DNA of 16,949 nt from NCBI GenBank assembly GCA_964435305.1, contig CAYSZH010000098.1, positions 1-16,949 of the forward strand, read 5' to 3'. The notes under the pieces were generated by a model. The model was not told the origin of the DNA and searched no databases. It saw nothing but the letters and a program-made list of their open reading frames with translations. Position numbers and translations under genes: made by a program. The stretch is from Granulosicoccus sp964435305. Its GTDB lineage: Bacteria; Pseudomonadota; Gammaproteobacteria; Granulosicoccales; Granulosicoccaceae. This document shows positions 1 to 5,842 of this stretch, piece after piece (positions within the stretch are counted from its first letter, which is position 1; each line of letters begins with the position of its first letter).

Positions 1-75
1 AGTGACCACTACAGCTGTCAGAAAGAAAACAAACAATATCTTACTCATTGCAATATTGTAGCTATCTGTGTTCAT
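1..75 (-). CDS. Start of an unidentified exported or membrane-anchored protein (partial)
   Basis: Only the first 25 codons are in the window; the rest lies before base 1. The ATG at 75-73 is preceded by a TAAGG Shine-Dalgarno-like sequence with about five bases of spacing, which supports this start. A second in-frame ATG at 48-46 has no visible ribosome site. The peptide has a short polar start with one lysine, then a hydrophobic stretch (ILFVFFLTAVVV, residues 13-24). That looks like a Sec signal peptide or an N-terminal membrane anchor. It lies downstream of nrdJb on the same strand, but 360 bases away, so it is probably a separate transcription unit. No family can be assigned from so little sequence. 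Confidence 0.5.
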   Translation of the reverse strand, partial: MNTDSYNIAMSKILFVFFLTAVVVT

Positions 76-436
76 AACGCCCTTACCCTAATTGATCCAA
101 CCGAAAACCTAATATGAGCATATTTTAATCCCAATTGTGTTAACAATTGAAGTGACCAATCGAACCTATGCATGTCTCGCCATAAAAACAGAACTAAATT
201 TCATAAACTGTCAGGTAATTATGCGGAAATTTGTAGTCTCTGCTGTGATGTTGAATAATGATGCTACTTAGATAGAAACCTCAATGGTTTATTTAAAATC
301 GGATACTTATTTTTAAGTAACTGATAAAGTATCCAGCTCTTTCGATGTGCGCTGGCTTTCCTATCTGAAACCGTATGTATAGTGACGTTTAGTAGTACAC
401 TTTGCGCCATAATAGTAACTACCCTTCGCATTTGTA
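76..436. other. AT-rich intergenic region between nrdJb and the partial gene
   Basis: This 361-base stretch holds no convincing gene. It contains a possible hairpin terminator for the nrdJ operon (about 301-334) and, at about 133-149, a palindromic patch in which two CAATTG hexamers flank TGTTAA. The latter sits roughly 60 bases upstream of the start at 75 and could be part of its promoter or operator, but I see no clean -35/-10 pair. Confidence 0.5.
296..334 (-). terminator. Possible terminator of the nrdJa-nrdJb operon
   Basis: GGATACTT (301-308) and AAGTATCC (327-334) form perfect 8-bp arms about 100 bases past the nrdJb stop. An alternative inner hairpin (ACTTA, TTTT loop, TAAGT; 305-318) overlaps it. 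On the minus strand the arms are followed by GATTTTAAAT, a short T-rich tail. The stem is AT-rich and the loop is long, so this is a weak call. Confidence 0.3.
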
Positions 437-1174
437 CTAACCGCACTTAGAATCGCCGCAATTCATGCAGGTTTGACAACCATCGCGCAACACAACAGAC
501 TTCTGGCTGCATTTACTACACATCGTTGCGTTAGCCTGCCAGCTTTCCTGCCCAGATGCTTCAACAGTCGGATTAGCATCAGATGCACTCGCACCGGCTG
601 ATGCTTCGCTCTCGGCCAGCATTTCAGCTTTCTTGTCATCAATGAGCTTTTGCTGCTCAGGGTCCAAGCCTGGCTTGACCAACATGCCAATTTCGACCAG
701 ATGCTCTTCGATGACATTGCCAATTTCAGCAATGATCGATGGCATGTATTTGCCTTTGTTCCAGTACCCACCACGTGGGTCAAATACCGATTGCAGCTCT
801 TCAACCAGAAACGTGATATCACCACCTTTTCGGAATACCGCGGACATGATTAAAGTGAGTGCCACAATCCACTGGTAATGTTCAAGGTTTTTTGAGTTGA
901 TGAACACTTCAAACGGGCGTCGTGATTCGTGCTCAGTGCCTTCGTTGAGAACGATGTCGTTTATTGTGATGTACATCGCATGGCCAGAGACATGCTCTGG
1001 CACTTTCAACTTGTAGGTTGAGCCTATGAGTTTTTCTGGCCGTTGCAGAGTTTCGTGCATTTGTATGACATCGGCCTTTGCAGCCGTAGCTGTAGCGGCT
1101 TCCGCAACGTCGGCGGCCTCTTGTCGTTCAGGATTATTGACGGTATATCCGACTATTTTCTTTGTAATTTTCAT
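437..1174 (-). CDS. nrdJb: Class II ribonucleotide reductase, C-terminal subunit (NrdJb)
   Basis: This 245-residue protein corresponds to the C-terminal part of vitamin B12-dependent ribonucleotide reductase, encoded as a separate gene as known from Pseudomonas (NrdJa/NrdJb). Residues about 55-165 look like the TSCPD-type domain (GGDITFLVEEL, then FDPRGGYW). Residues about 180-215 are an Ala/Ser/Glu-rich linker. The tail carries Cys219, Cys222, Cys233, Cys236, Cys239 and Cys244 in the CxxC...GCxxCxxCGxSKCG pattern typical of the family's end, expected to shuttle electrons or bind zinc. The ATG at 1174 begins 24 bases after the nrdJa stop, so the two genes are co-transcribed; the best ribosome-site candidate, GAGG, is rather far upstream. 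It should act in the cytosol with NrdJa to make deoxyribonucleotides. Confidence 0.9.
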   Translation of the reverse strand: MKITKKIVGYTVNNPERQEAADVAEAATATAAKADVIQMHETLQRPEKLIGSTYKLKVPEHVSGHAMYITINDIVLNEGTEHESRRPFEVFINSKNLEHYQWIVALTLIMSAVFRKGGDITFLVEELQSVFDPRGGYWNKGKYMPSIIAEIGNVIEEHLVEIGMLVKPGLDPEQQKLIDDKKAEMLAESEASAGASASDANPTVEASGQESWQANATMCSKCSQKSVVLRDGCQTCMNCGDSKCG

Positions 1175-1198
1175 AATGTTAGTGTCCTCAAGCCCCCG

Positions 1199-3367
1199 CT
1201 AAAATTTTCCGTAATAGCCTTCTTTTAATGCGTCATATAAATTGGCCGCGGTATGCGTTTCCCCGTCGTACTCAATTTCTTCATTACCTTTGACGCTGAC
1301 AACCGAGCCATCATCTAGCGTGAATTGGTATTCGGTGTTTTCAAGGTCAGCTTCTTTAACCAATACGCCTTGAAAATTTTCTGGATTAAAGCGGAATGTC
1401 GTGCAGCCCTTTAAGCCCTGATCGTAAGCCTGCATATAGATGTCTTTAAATTTATCAAACGGAAAGTCGGTTGGTACATTGGCGGTTTTTGATATAGATG
1501 AATCTATCCATTTTTGTGCTGCCGCCTGAACAGAAACATGTTGCTCGGGCAGTATGTCGTCAGCTGAAATAAAGTAATCGGGTAGCTGTGCGTTTTCGTC
1601 CTCTGCATAGGGCATGGCATCTGGATTAACCAGTGCGCGATAAGCCAGGAGTTCAAATGAATGCACATCAACTTTTTCTTTGGTCTTTTTGCCTTCACGA
1701 ATAACGTTACGCGAGTAGTGGTGAGCAAAGCTAGGCTCGATACCGTTACTGGCATTGTTCGCCAATGACAACGCAATGGTGCCGGTTGGCGCAATAGAGC
1801 TGTGATGTGTAAAGCGTGCACCTTGTTGTGCAAGGGCTTCTACTAAATCGCTATCCACTTCAGCAACGCGCTGCATGTATCGGCTATAACGGGCATGCAA
1901 TACGCGCCCAGGAATCGTATCACCAATCTTGAATCCGTCTTTTTTCATCTCAGGTCGTTTACGCAGCATTTCACCGGTGACCGCGAAGTTTTCGCTCATG
2001 ATCGGTGCTGGCCCTTTCTCTTTTGCAAGATCTAAAGCGGCACGCCAGCCGGTGACAGCAAGCTCACGCGTGACCTTGTCTGTAAATTCAATTGACTCTG
2101 TGCTGCCATACTTCATGCCAAGCAAGGTGATGGCTGAACCCAAGCCAAGATAGCCCATACCATGGCGTCGTTTGCGGATGATTTCGTTACGTTGTTCCTC
2201 CAATGGCAGGCCATTGATATCAACCACGTTATCGAGCATGCGCGTGAAAATGGCAACCGTATCGTTAAAGCGTTCCCAATCGAATCGTGCATCATCCGTA
2301 AATGGATCCACCACAAAGCGTGTCAGATTGACAGAGCCAAGCAAGCACGCGCCATAAGGTGGTAATGGTTGTTCACCGCAGGGGTTGGTTGCACGAATGT
2401 TTTCGTCGAACCAGTTGTTGTTCATTTCATTGACCTTATCTATCAGAATAAAGCCGGGCTCAGCGAAATCGTATGTAGAGCTCATGATTAAATCCCACAG
2501 ACGACGCGCTGGTAGTGTTTTGTAAATGCGTGAGGCTACCAACCCATCCACATTAACGACCATGTCGGTGTGATCTGGCCAGTCGCGCCACACAACCTGA
2601 TCTGGGTCGTCTAACTGAACCTCGCCTTCATCCAGCTCTTTTTGTTTAATCGGGAAGGCCAGCTGCCAGGGCTCATCGGCTTTCACAGCCTGAATAAAAT
2701 CTTCCGTGATCAGTAATGACAAATTAAATTGACGTAAACGCCCATCTTCGCGCTTGGCTTTGATGAATTCGAGGACATCGGGGTGTCGAACATCGAATGT
2801 GCCCATTTGCGCGCCTCGGCGCCCACCAGCTGATGAGACCGTGAAACACATTTTGTCGAAGATATCCATAAACGAGAGTGGGCCGGAGGTATAAGCGCCA
2901 GCGCCCGAGACGTATGCACCGCGTGGACGTAAAGTGGAGAAGTCGTAGCCAATGCCACAACCGGCTTTAAGTGTTAGCCCGGCCTCGTGCACCTTGTGCA
3001 GAATGTCGTCCATGGAATCGCGCACGGTGCCTGAGACTGTGCAGTTGATCGTGGAGGTGGCAGGCTTATGCTCCAGAGCACCCGCATTAGAGGTGATTCG
3101 GCCAGCAGGCACGGCACCTTGTTCCAGAGCCCAGAGAAACTTGCCATACCAGTGCTTGCGATCGTTTTCGTTTTTTTCCACATCCGAGAGGGCGCGTGCA
3201 ACACGTTGCAGGGTATCGCTTACATTTCGATCGACAGCGTCCCCATCCTTCGTTTTAAGCCGATATTTTTTATCCCAAATATCCAGCGAGGTTTCCTGCA
3301 AAGGCAACTGATTAAGCGCGCTCTTGGTTAGCTTTGTGTGGACGGCCTGCAGGTCAACTGTACTCAT
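1199..3367 (-). CDS. nrdJa: Adenosylcobalamin-dependent (class II) ribonucleotide reductase, catalytic subunit (NrdJa)
   Basis: This 722-residue enzyme reduces ribonucleotides to deoxyribonucleotides with a cobalamin-derived thiyl radical, so it works with or without oxygen. The class II barrel is clear. The substrate-site motif N328-P-C330-G-E332 contains the thiyl-radical cysteine. Cys109 (STINCTVSG) and Cys341 (GACLLGSVNL) fit the redox-active pair; the 11-residue spacing from Cys330 to Cys341 matches the family. SSIAPTGTIA (523-532) and NGIEPSF (541-547) are further family motifs. The end (CTTFRFNPEN, then an acidic stretch) stops before the TSCPD/Cys-rich region, which nrdJb supplies. 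The ATG at 3367 has GGAG about 12 bases upstream, an unusually long spacing. The upstream region carries candidate DnaA and NrdR sites. I see no cobalamin riboswitch. Confidence 0.96.
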   Translation of the reverse strand: MSTVDLQAVHTKLTKSALNQLPLQETSLDIWDKKYRLKTKDGDAVDRNVSDTLQRVARALSDVEKNENDRKHWYGKFLWALEQGAVPAGRITSNAGALEHKPATSTINCTVSGTVRDSMDDILHKVHEAGLTLKAGCGIGYDFSTLRPRGAYVSGAGAYTSGPLSFMDIFDKMCFTVSSAGGRRGAQMGTFDVRHPDVLEFIKAKREDGRLRQFNLSLLITEDFIQAVKADEPWQLAFPIKQKELDEGEVQLDDPDQVVWRDWPDHTDMVVNVDGLVASRIYKTLPARRLWDLIMSSTYDFAEPGFILIDKVNEMNNNWFDENIRATNPCGEQPLPPYGACLLGSVNLTRFVVDPFTDDARFDWERFNDTVAIFTRMLDNVVDINGLPLEEQRNEIIRKRRHGMGYLGLGSAITLLGMKYGSTESIEFTDKVTRELAVTGWRAALDLAKEKGPAPIMSENFAVTGEMLRKRPEMKKDGFKIGDTIPGRVLHARYSRYMQRVAEVDSDLVEALAQQGARFTHHSSIAPTGTIALSLANNASNGIEPSFAHHYSRNVIREGKKTKEKVDVHSFELLAYRALVNPDAMPYAEDENAQLPDYFISADDILPEQHVSVQAAAQKWIDSSISKTANVPTDFPFDKFKDIYMQAYDQGLKGCTTFRFNPENFQGVLVKEADLENTEYQFTLDDGSVVSVKGNEEIEYDGETHTAANLYDALKEGYYGKF

Positions 3368-3423
3368 TTATATGTTTTGCTCCGTGGTAGATCGTCAGGC
3401 AGCCGCAAGAGCGGGAGGCCTGT

Positions 3424-3439
3424 GAAAAGTATATGGGTA
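3424..3439. promoter_or_regulatory. Degenerate NrdR-box-like site overlapping the nrdJ promoter -10
   Basis: GAAAAGTATATGGGTA shares the GTATATGG core with the better site at 3464-3479 and lies 40 bp from it, close to four helical turns. It covers the proposed TATACT -10 hexamer of nrdJ, where a repressor would block polymerase. Taken alone it is a poor match. It is listed because NrdR sites usually occur in pairs on the same face of the helix. Confidence 0.3.
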
Positions 3440-3456
3440 GAAACGTGCCATTTCCA
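3428..3456 (-). promoter_or_regulatory. Candidate sigma-70 promoter of nrdJa-nrdJb
   Basis: On the minus strand, TGGAAA (3456-3451; 4 of 6 to consensus) and TATACT (3433-3428; 5 of 6) are 17 bp apart. This would start transcription near 3421 and give a leader of about 54 bases. A perfect TATAAT occurs further upstream at 3535-3530, but I could not find a matching -35 at normal spacing, so it is the second choice. Confidence 0.4.
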
Positions 3457-3463
3457 TAGCTAT

Positions 3464-3479
3464 ACACCGTATATGGTGT
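3464..3479. promoter_or_regulatory. NrdR-box-like palindrome upstream of nrdJ
   Basis: ACACCGTATATGGTGT is a nearly perfect 16-bp palindrome. It agrees with the NrdR consensus as I recall it (acaCwAtATaTwGtgt) at 13 of 16 positions, including both outer arms. NrdR is the ATP/dATP-sensing repressor of ribonucleotide reductase genes. The site lies just upstream of the proposed nrdJ -35 and about 100 bases before the start codon, a plausible operator position. Confidence 0.55.
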
Positions 3480-3560
3480 TCGTAAAGCGCTTCCATCGCT
3501 ACATGTTGTGTATTCAAGTGTAGACCCGAATTATAAAATTGGCTTACAAATTCGCTGGTA

Positions 3561-3584
3561 AGTTCGTTTACAAGTTCGTTTACA
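3561..3584. repeat. Tandem 12-bp repeat in the nrdJ upstream region
   Basis: Two perfect adjacent copies of AGTTCGTTTACA (3561-3572 and 3573-3584). A degenerate relative (AAATTCGCTGGTA) lies immediately before them. They sit just upstream, on the minus strand, of the TATAAT hexamer at 3535-3530. They could be a regulator binding site or simply a slippage duplication. Confidence 0.5.
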
Positions 3585-3597
3585 ACGCTCGACCCTG

Positions 3598-3606
3598 TTC
3601 TCCACA
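3598..3606 (+). promoter_or_regulatory. Near-consensus DnaA box
   Basis: TTCTCCACA differs from the consensus DnaA box TTATCCACA at one position. It lies between the nrdJ promoter and the two perfect boxes, in the opposite orientation to them. Weak by itself; noted because of the company it keeps. Confidence 0.3.
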
Positions 3607-3722
3607 CTGTGAACTGCTTCAAGAATGTAACGCGGTCGCGCAGTCTAATCTGGCCAGCGTTCGGGGTCAACCGCCTCAAACACATCATGTAGTGGTTAAT
3701 TGTTACAAATTCAGCTAGTGCA

Positions 3723-3738
3723 ATACCACATATAGTAT
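3723..3738. promoter_or_regulatory. Second NrdR-box-like site, next to the DnaA boxes
   Basis: ATACCACATATAGTAT matches the recalled NrdR consensus at about 12 of 16 positions. It sits 26 bp from the nearer perfect DnaA box, which suggests a compound control element. It is about 356 bases before the nrdJa start, so it would need a distal promoter or looping to affect that gene. Confidence 0.35.
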
Positions 3739-3764
3739 CAAGCTGAATGAAAATGCCTAAAAAC

Positions 3765-3773
3765 TGTGGATAA
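3765..3773 (-). promoter_or_regulatory. Perfect DnaA box 1
   Basis: The plus strand reads TGTGGATAA, so the minus strand has the high-affinity DnaA consensus TTATCCACA. It is in the same orientation as a second perfect copy 32 bp away, about three helical turns. In E. coli, DnaA binds boxes upstream of nrdAB and couples dNTP synthesis to replication; the same logic for nrdJ here is inference. Confidence 0.7.
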
Positions 3774-3796
3774 CCTGGGTTCTGGGCATGGCTTCC

Positions 3797-3805
3797 TGTG
3801 GATAA
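3797..3805 (-). promoter_or_regulatory. Perfect DnaA box 2
   Basis: A second exact TTATCCACA on the minus strand, in the same orientation and 32 bp from box 1. Two exact 9-mers this close are unlikely by chance. No AT-rich unwinding element or array of further boxes is present, so a regulatory role is likelier than a replication origin. Confidence 0.7.
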
Positions 3806-3852
3806 GATGTGAATTGAACCCGTTCGCACTTATTGAGTGGCCTGACTTCCGC

Positions 3853-3916
3853 GGTTCTGCAGGCTTGCCGGTTTTTAGTGTGAACTGACATGCGTTTTTG
3901 CAGAACCTTGTGGTTC
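3853..3916. repeat. Inverted repeats with alternative pairing
   Basis: GGTTCTGCA (3853-3861) and TGCAGAACC (3899-3907) are perfect 9-bp inverted arms separated by 37 bases. The second arm also overlaps a compact hairpin, GAACC-TTGT-GGTTC (3903-3916). The two pairings are mutually exclusive, as in attenuator-like leaders, but no function can be assigned. The element lies about 135-200 bases upstream of the DUF3391 start. Confidence 0.45.
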
Positions 3917-4009
3917 GAAATCGGAACTGCTTGGAATTTTCGGCTCAAATGGCTGGCCTGATCGGAGTGACCTGATTACAGTGCTTACCCATAGACCAGA
4001 CGGTCATTA

Positions 4010-4035
4010 AAAAAAAACAGATCGGGCAAACCCGA
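4010..4035 (-). terminator. Hairpin plus nine-T tract, candidate minus-strand terminator
   Basis: TCGGG-CAAA-CCCGA (4022-4035) is a 5-bp GC-rich hairpin. On the minus strand it is followed, after four bases, by nine T residues, resembling an intrinsic terminator. It would stop transcripts coming from mgtE after they cross the DUF3391 gene antisense. On the plus strand the same hairpin lies in the leader of that gene, ending just before its GGAG ribosome site, where it could influence translation. Confidence 0.4.
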
Positions 4036-4049
4036 CATGGAGTTCGTAA

Positions 4050-4358
4050 ATGTTCAAGATAAGTAAATTTTCTGCATCACGTCCAAACCCTAACCGCACT
4101 GAAGCCGTTGCACGCCGTATTGTCAAAAATGCACGTTGGGTACATACAAACGAGCTGAAAATGGGCATGTACGTGAAAGAGCTGGACATTCCCTGGGAAG
4201 ACACACAGTTCATGTTTCAAGGTTTCGTTATTGATTCTGTGAAGCTTTTGCACGAAGTCCAGGCGGCGGCTGATTACGCTTGTATTGAGTCAGAAAAGAT
4301 TGCATCAATTTCTGCCACCGGTGGTAATCGCCTGTGTGGTGGTGTACGAACTCGCTAG
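4050..4358 (+). CDS. Stand-alone DUF3391-like protein
   Basis: This 102-residue protein is the only plus-strand gene in the window. Residues about 34-80 resemble DUF3391, the domain normally found at the N terminus of HD-GYP cyclic-di-GMP phosphodiesterases. The run ELKMGMYVKELDIPWEDTQF followed by MFQGFVI matches the family pattern (E-L-x-x-G-M-Y-V-x-x-L-D-x-P-W...F-x-F-Q-G-F). No HD-GYP domain follows: the frame stops at 4358 and mgtE converges from the other side. The N terminus is basic; the C terminus is Gly/Arg-rich. The ATG at 4050 has GGAG with seven bases of spacing. There is no signal peptide or membrane segment. The family match is from memory of the motif; a role in c-di-GMP signalling is inference, and a remnant of a larger gene is possible. 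Confidence 0.75.
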   Translation: MFKISKFSASRPNPNRTEAVARRIVKNARWVHTNELKMGMYVKELDIPWEDTQFMFQGFVIDSVKLLHEVQAAADYACIESEKIASISATGGNRLCGGVRTR

Positions 4359-4384
4359 ACTACGCGCTAAAAACGAATACGGCC

Positions 4385-5842
4385 CTACAACAGCAGTAGG
4401 GTCGCTAATCCCAAAAAGGCCACCAAACCGATCACATCGGTGACCGTGGTCAATACCACACCACCGGCTATCGCTGGGTCTATGCCCAGCTTGCGCAATG
4501 TGAGAGGAATCAGCAACCCTGCCGCGGCAGCAAAAAGCACGTTGATCAGCAGCGCGATACCCAAAATCAACCCTATCTGGGTGCTGCCAAACCAAAGGTA
4601 GGTCAACACACTGACAATCAGTGCCCATGTCATGCCGTTAATTAAGCCGACGGCTAGCTCGCGAAGCAGTAAGCTGCGCGTATTACTGCTATTGATCTGG
4701 CCCAGCGCCTGCGCCCGAATAACCAGAGTTAAGGTTTGACTGCCTGCAATACCGCCCATGCTGGGCACCACGCTCATGAGTACCGCAAGCGTAATCACCT
4801 GATCTAATGTTGCCTCAAATTGAGCGACTACCCAGGCAGCCAGCAAGGCCGTCAGCAAATTAACGCCAAGCCAGAGTGCGCGGCGCCGAGCGCTTGTCAA
4901 TACCGGTGAAAACGTATCCACTTCCTGATTTAGCCCCGCCATGCTGAGCATGGATTGTTCGGCTTCTTCGCGGATGACATCAACCACGTCGTCGACAGTG
5001 ACACGACCAATAAGCCGATTATTGTCATCTACAACCGGTGCAGAGACCAGGTCAAAATCTTCAAACAGGTGAGCCACATCGTGTTCAGAGGTGAGCACAT
5101 TAAGTGCTTCAATATCGGTGCGCATCACTTCGGACACAAGCGTGCCGCCACTGCTGGTGAGGAGTTTGCGCAATGACAGCGCGCCCTGATACTGGCCATA
5201 AAAATCGATCACCCAAAGCCTGTCTGTGTTAATGGGTAATTCACCACGTCGACGCAGATAACGCAGTACTACATCCACGGTGACATCACCTCTTACGGTA
5301 ATGATGTCCAGATTCATTAAGCCACCGGCACTGTCTTCTGGGTAGGAGAGCACCTGCTCAAGACGCGCTCTGTCCTGGCGGCCCATGCCAGCTAATAGAT
5401 CAGCGGTGAGTTTTTCTGGCAGTGACTGATAAAAATCGGCCAGGTCATCAAGGTCAAGTTGTTCGGTGGCCAGGCGAAGTTCGTCGATATCCATCTCCCG
5501 CACCAGGCTCTGGCGGACCTCTTCACCGACTTCCATCAGCACCTCACCCTCAATGTCGGTGCTAACCAGCTCCCAGAGGTTTTTGCGCCGCTGCGGCGGT
5601 ACTGATTCAAGTGCATCGGCAATTTCTGCCGGGTGCATCGCTTGAATAATCTGGCGAGCAGACAGCAGCGATGGTCCATCGATGCTGTCGGACAGCCGCG
5701 TCAGTTGCTGTTGGTTTTTGCTGTCTATATTGTTGACTCCGACAAGGGTTGCTCTGCGCTCCGGGCGTTTGCTTGCCTGCGCGGGCTTACTAGGTTTTGT
5801 TAATGCGTTCCAGTAACTGCTGTTGCTCCTCTGGGCTTGCAA
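4385..5842 (-). CDS. mgtE: Magnesium transporter MgtE
   Basis: This 485-residue protein fits the homodimeric Mg2+ channel MgtE. The N domain has the family pattern (MHPAEIADALESVP at 69-82, YPEDSAGGLM at 167-176). Two CBS domains span about 177-300, the second with VSAPVVDDNNRLIGRVTVDD. The C-terminal membrane part (about 318-485) has the expected helices, including PSMGGIAGSQTLTLVIRA (360-377) and DPAIAGG...TTVTDVIG with Asp469 at the position of the pore Mg2+-binding aspartate. The start is uncertain: the first usable codon is TTG at 5842, 53 bases inside ptsI, and no in-frame ATG occurs until Met69, which would remove part of the N domain. It is the last gene of the hpf-to-mgtE run, as in several hprK-bearing proteobacteria. 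Confidence 0.92.
   Translation of the reverse strand: MQAQRSNSSYWNALTKPSKPAQASKRPERRATLVGVNNIDSKNQQQLTRLSDSIDGPSLLSARQIIQAMHPAEIADALESVPPQRRKNLWELVSTDIEGEVLMEVGEEVRQSLVREMDIDELRLATEQLDLDDLADFYQSLPEKLTADLLAGMGRQDRARLEQVLSYPEDSAGGLMNLDIITVRGDVTVDVVLRYLRRRGELPINTDRLWVIDFYGQYQGALSLRKLLTSSGGTLVSEVMRTDIEALNVLTSEHDVAHLFEDFDLVSAPVVDDNNRLIGRVTVDDVVDVIREEAEQSMLSMAGLNQEVDTFSPVLTSARRRALWLGVNLLTALLAAWVVAQFEATLDQVITLAVLMSVVPSMGGIAGSQTLTLVIRAQALGQINSSNTRSLLLRELAVGLINGMTWALIVSVLTYLWFGSTQIGLILGIALLINVLFAAAAGLLIPLTLRKLGIDPAIAGGVVLTTVTDVIGLVAFLGLATLLLL

Larger units (their letters stand above)
3368..4049. other. 682-base regulatory region between nrdJa and the DUF3391 gene
   Basis: This divergent intergenic region contains, from the nrdJ side, a candidate promoter with two NrdR-like boxes, tandem 12-mers, a degenerate DnaA box, a third NrdR-like box, two perfect DnaA boxes, an inverted repeat pair, and a hairpin beside a nine-base A tract in front of the plus-strand gene. 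Open frames of 144 and 63 codons cross it, but neither has a usable ribosome site or recognisable content. I treat the region as non-coding. Confidence 0.6.

Noticed and set aside
264..446. 60-codon minus-strand frame across the nrdJb stop
   Set aside because: It overlaps the end of nrdJb and the likely terminator and has a composition of random AT-rich DNA.
3765..3805. Replication origin based on the DnaA boxes
   Set aside because: Only two perfect boxes and one near-match are present, with no dnaA, dnaN, gidA or AT-rich 13-mer array nearby. Gene regulation is more likely.
3395..3829. 144-codon minus-strand open frame upstream of nrdJa
   Set aside because: It begins with GTG, has no ribosome site at a usable distance, shows no known motif, and spans both DnaA boxes and all the NrdR-like sites. 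A chance frame in regulatory DNA is the simpler reading.
3368..4049. Cobalamin riboswitch upstream of the B12-dependent reductase
   Set aside because: I looked for the conserved B12 box and an extended structured leader on the minus strand and saw neither; the proposed leader is only about 54 bases.
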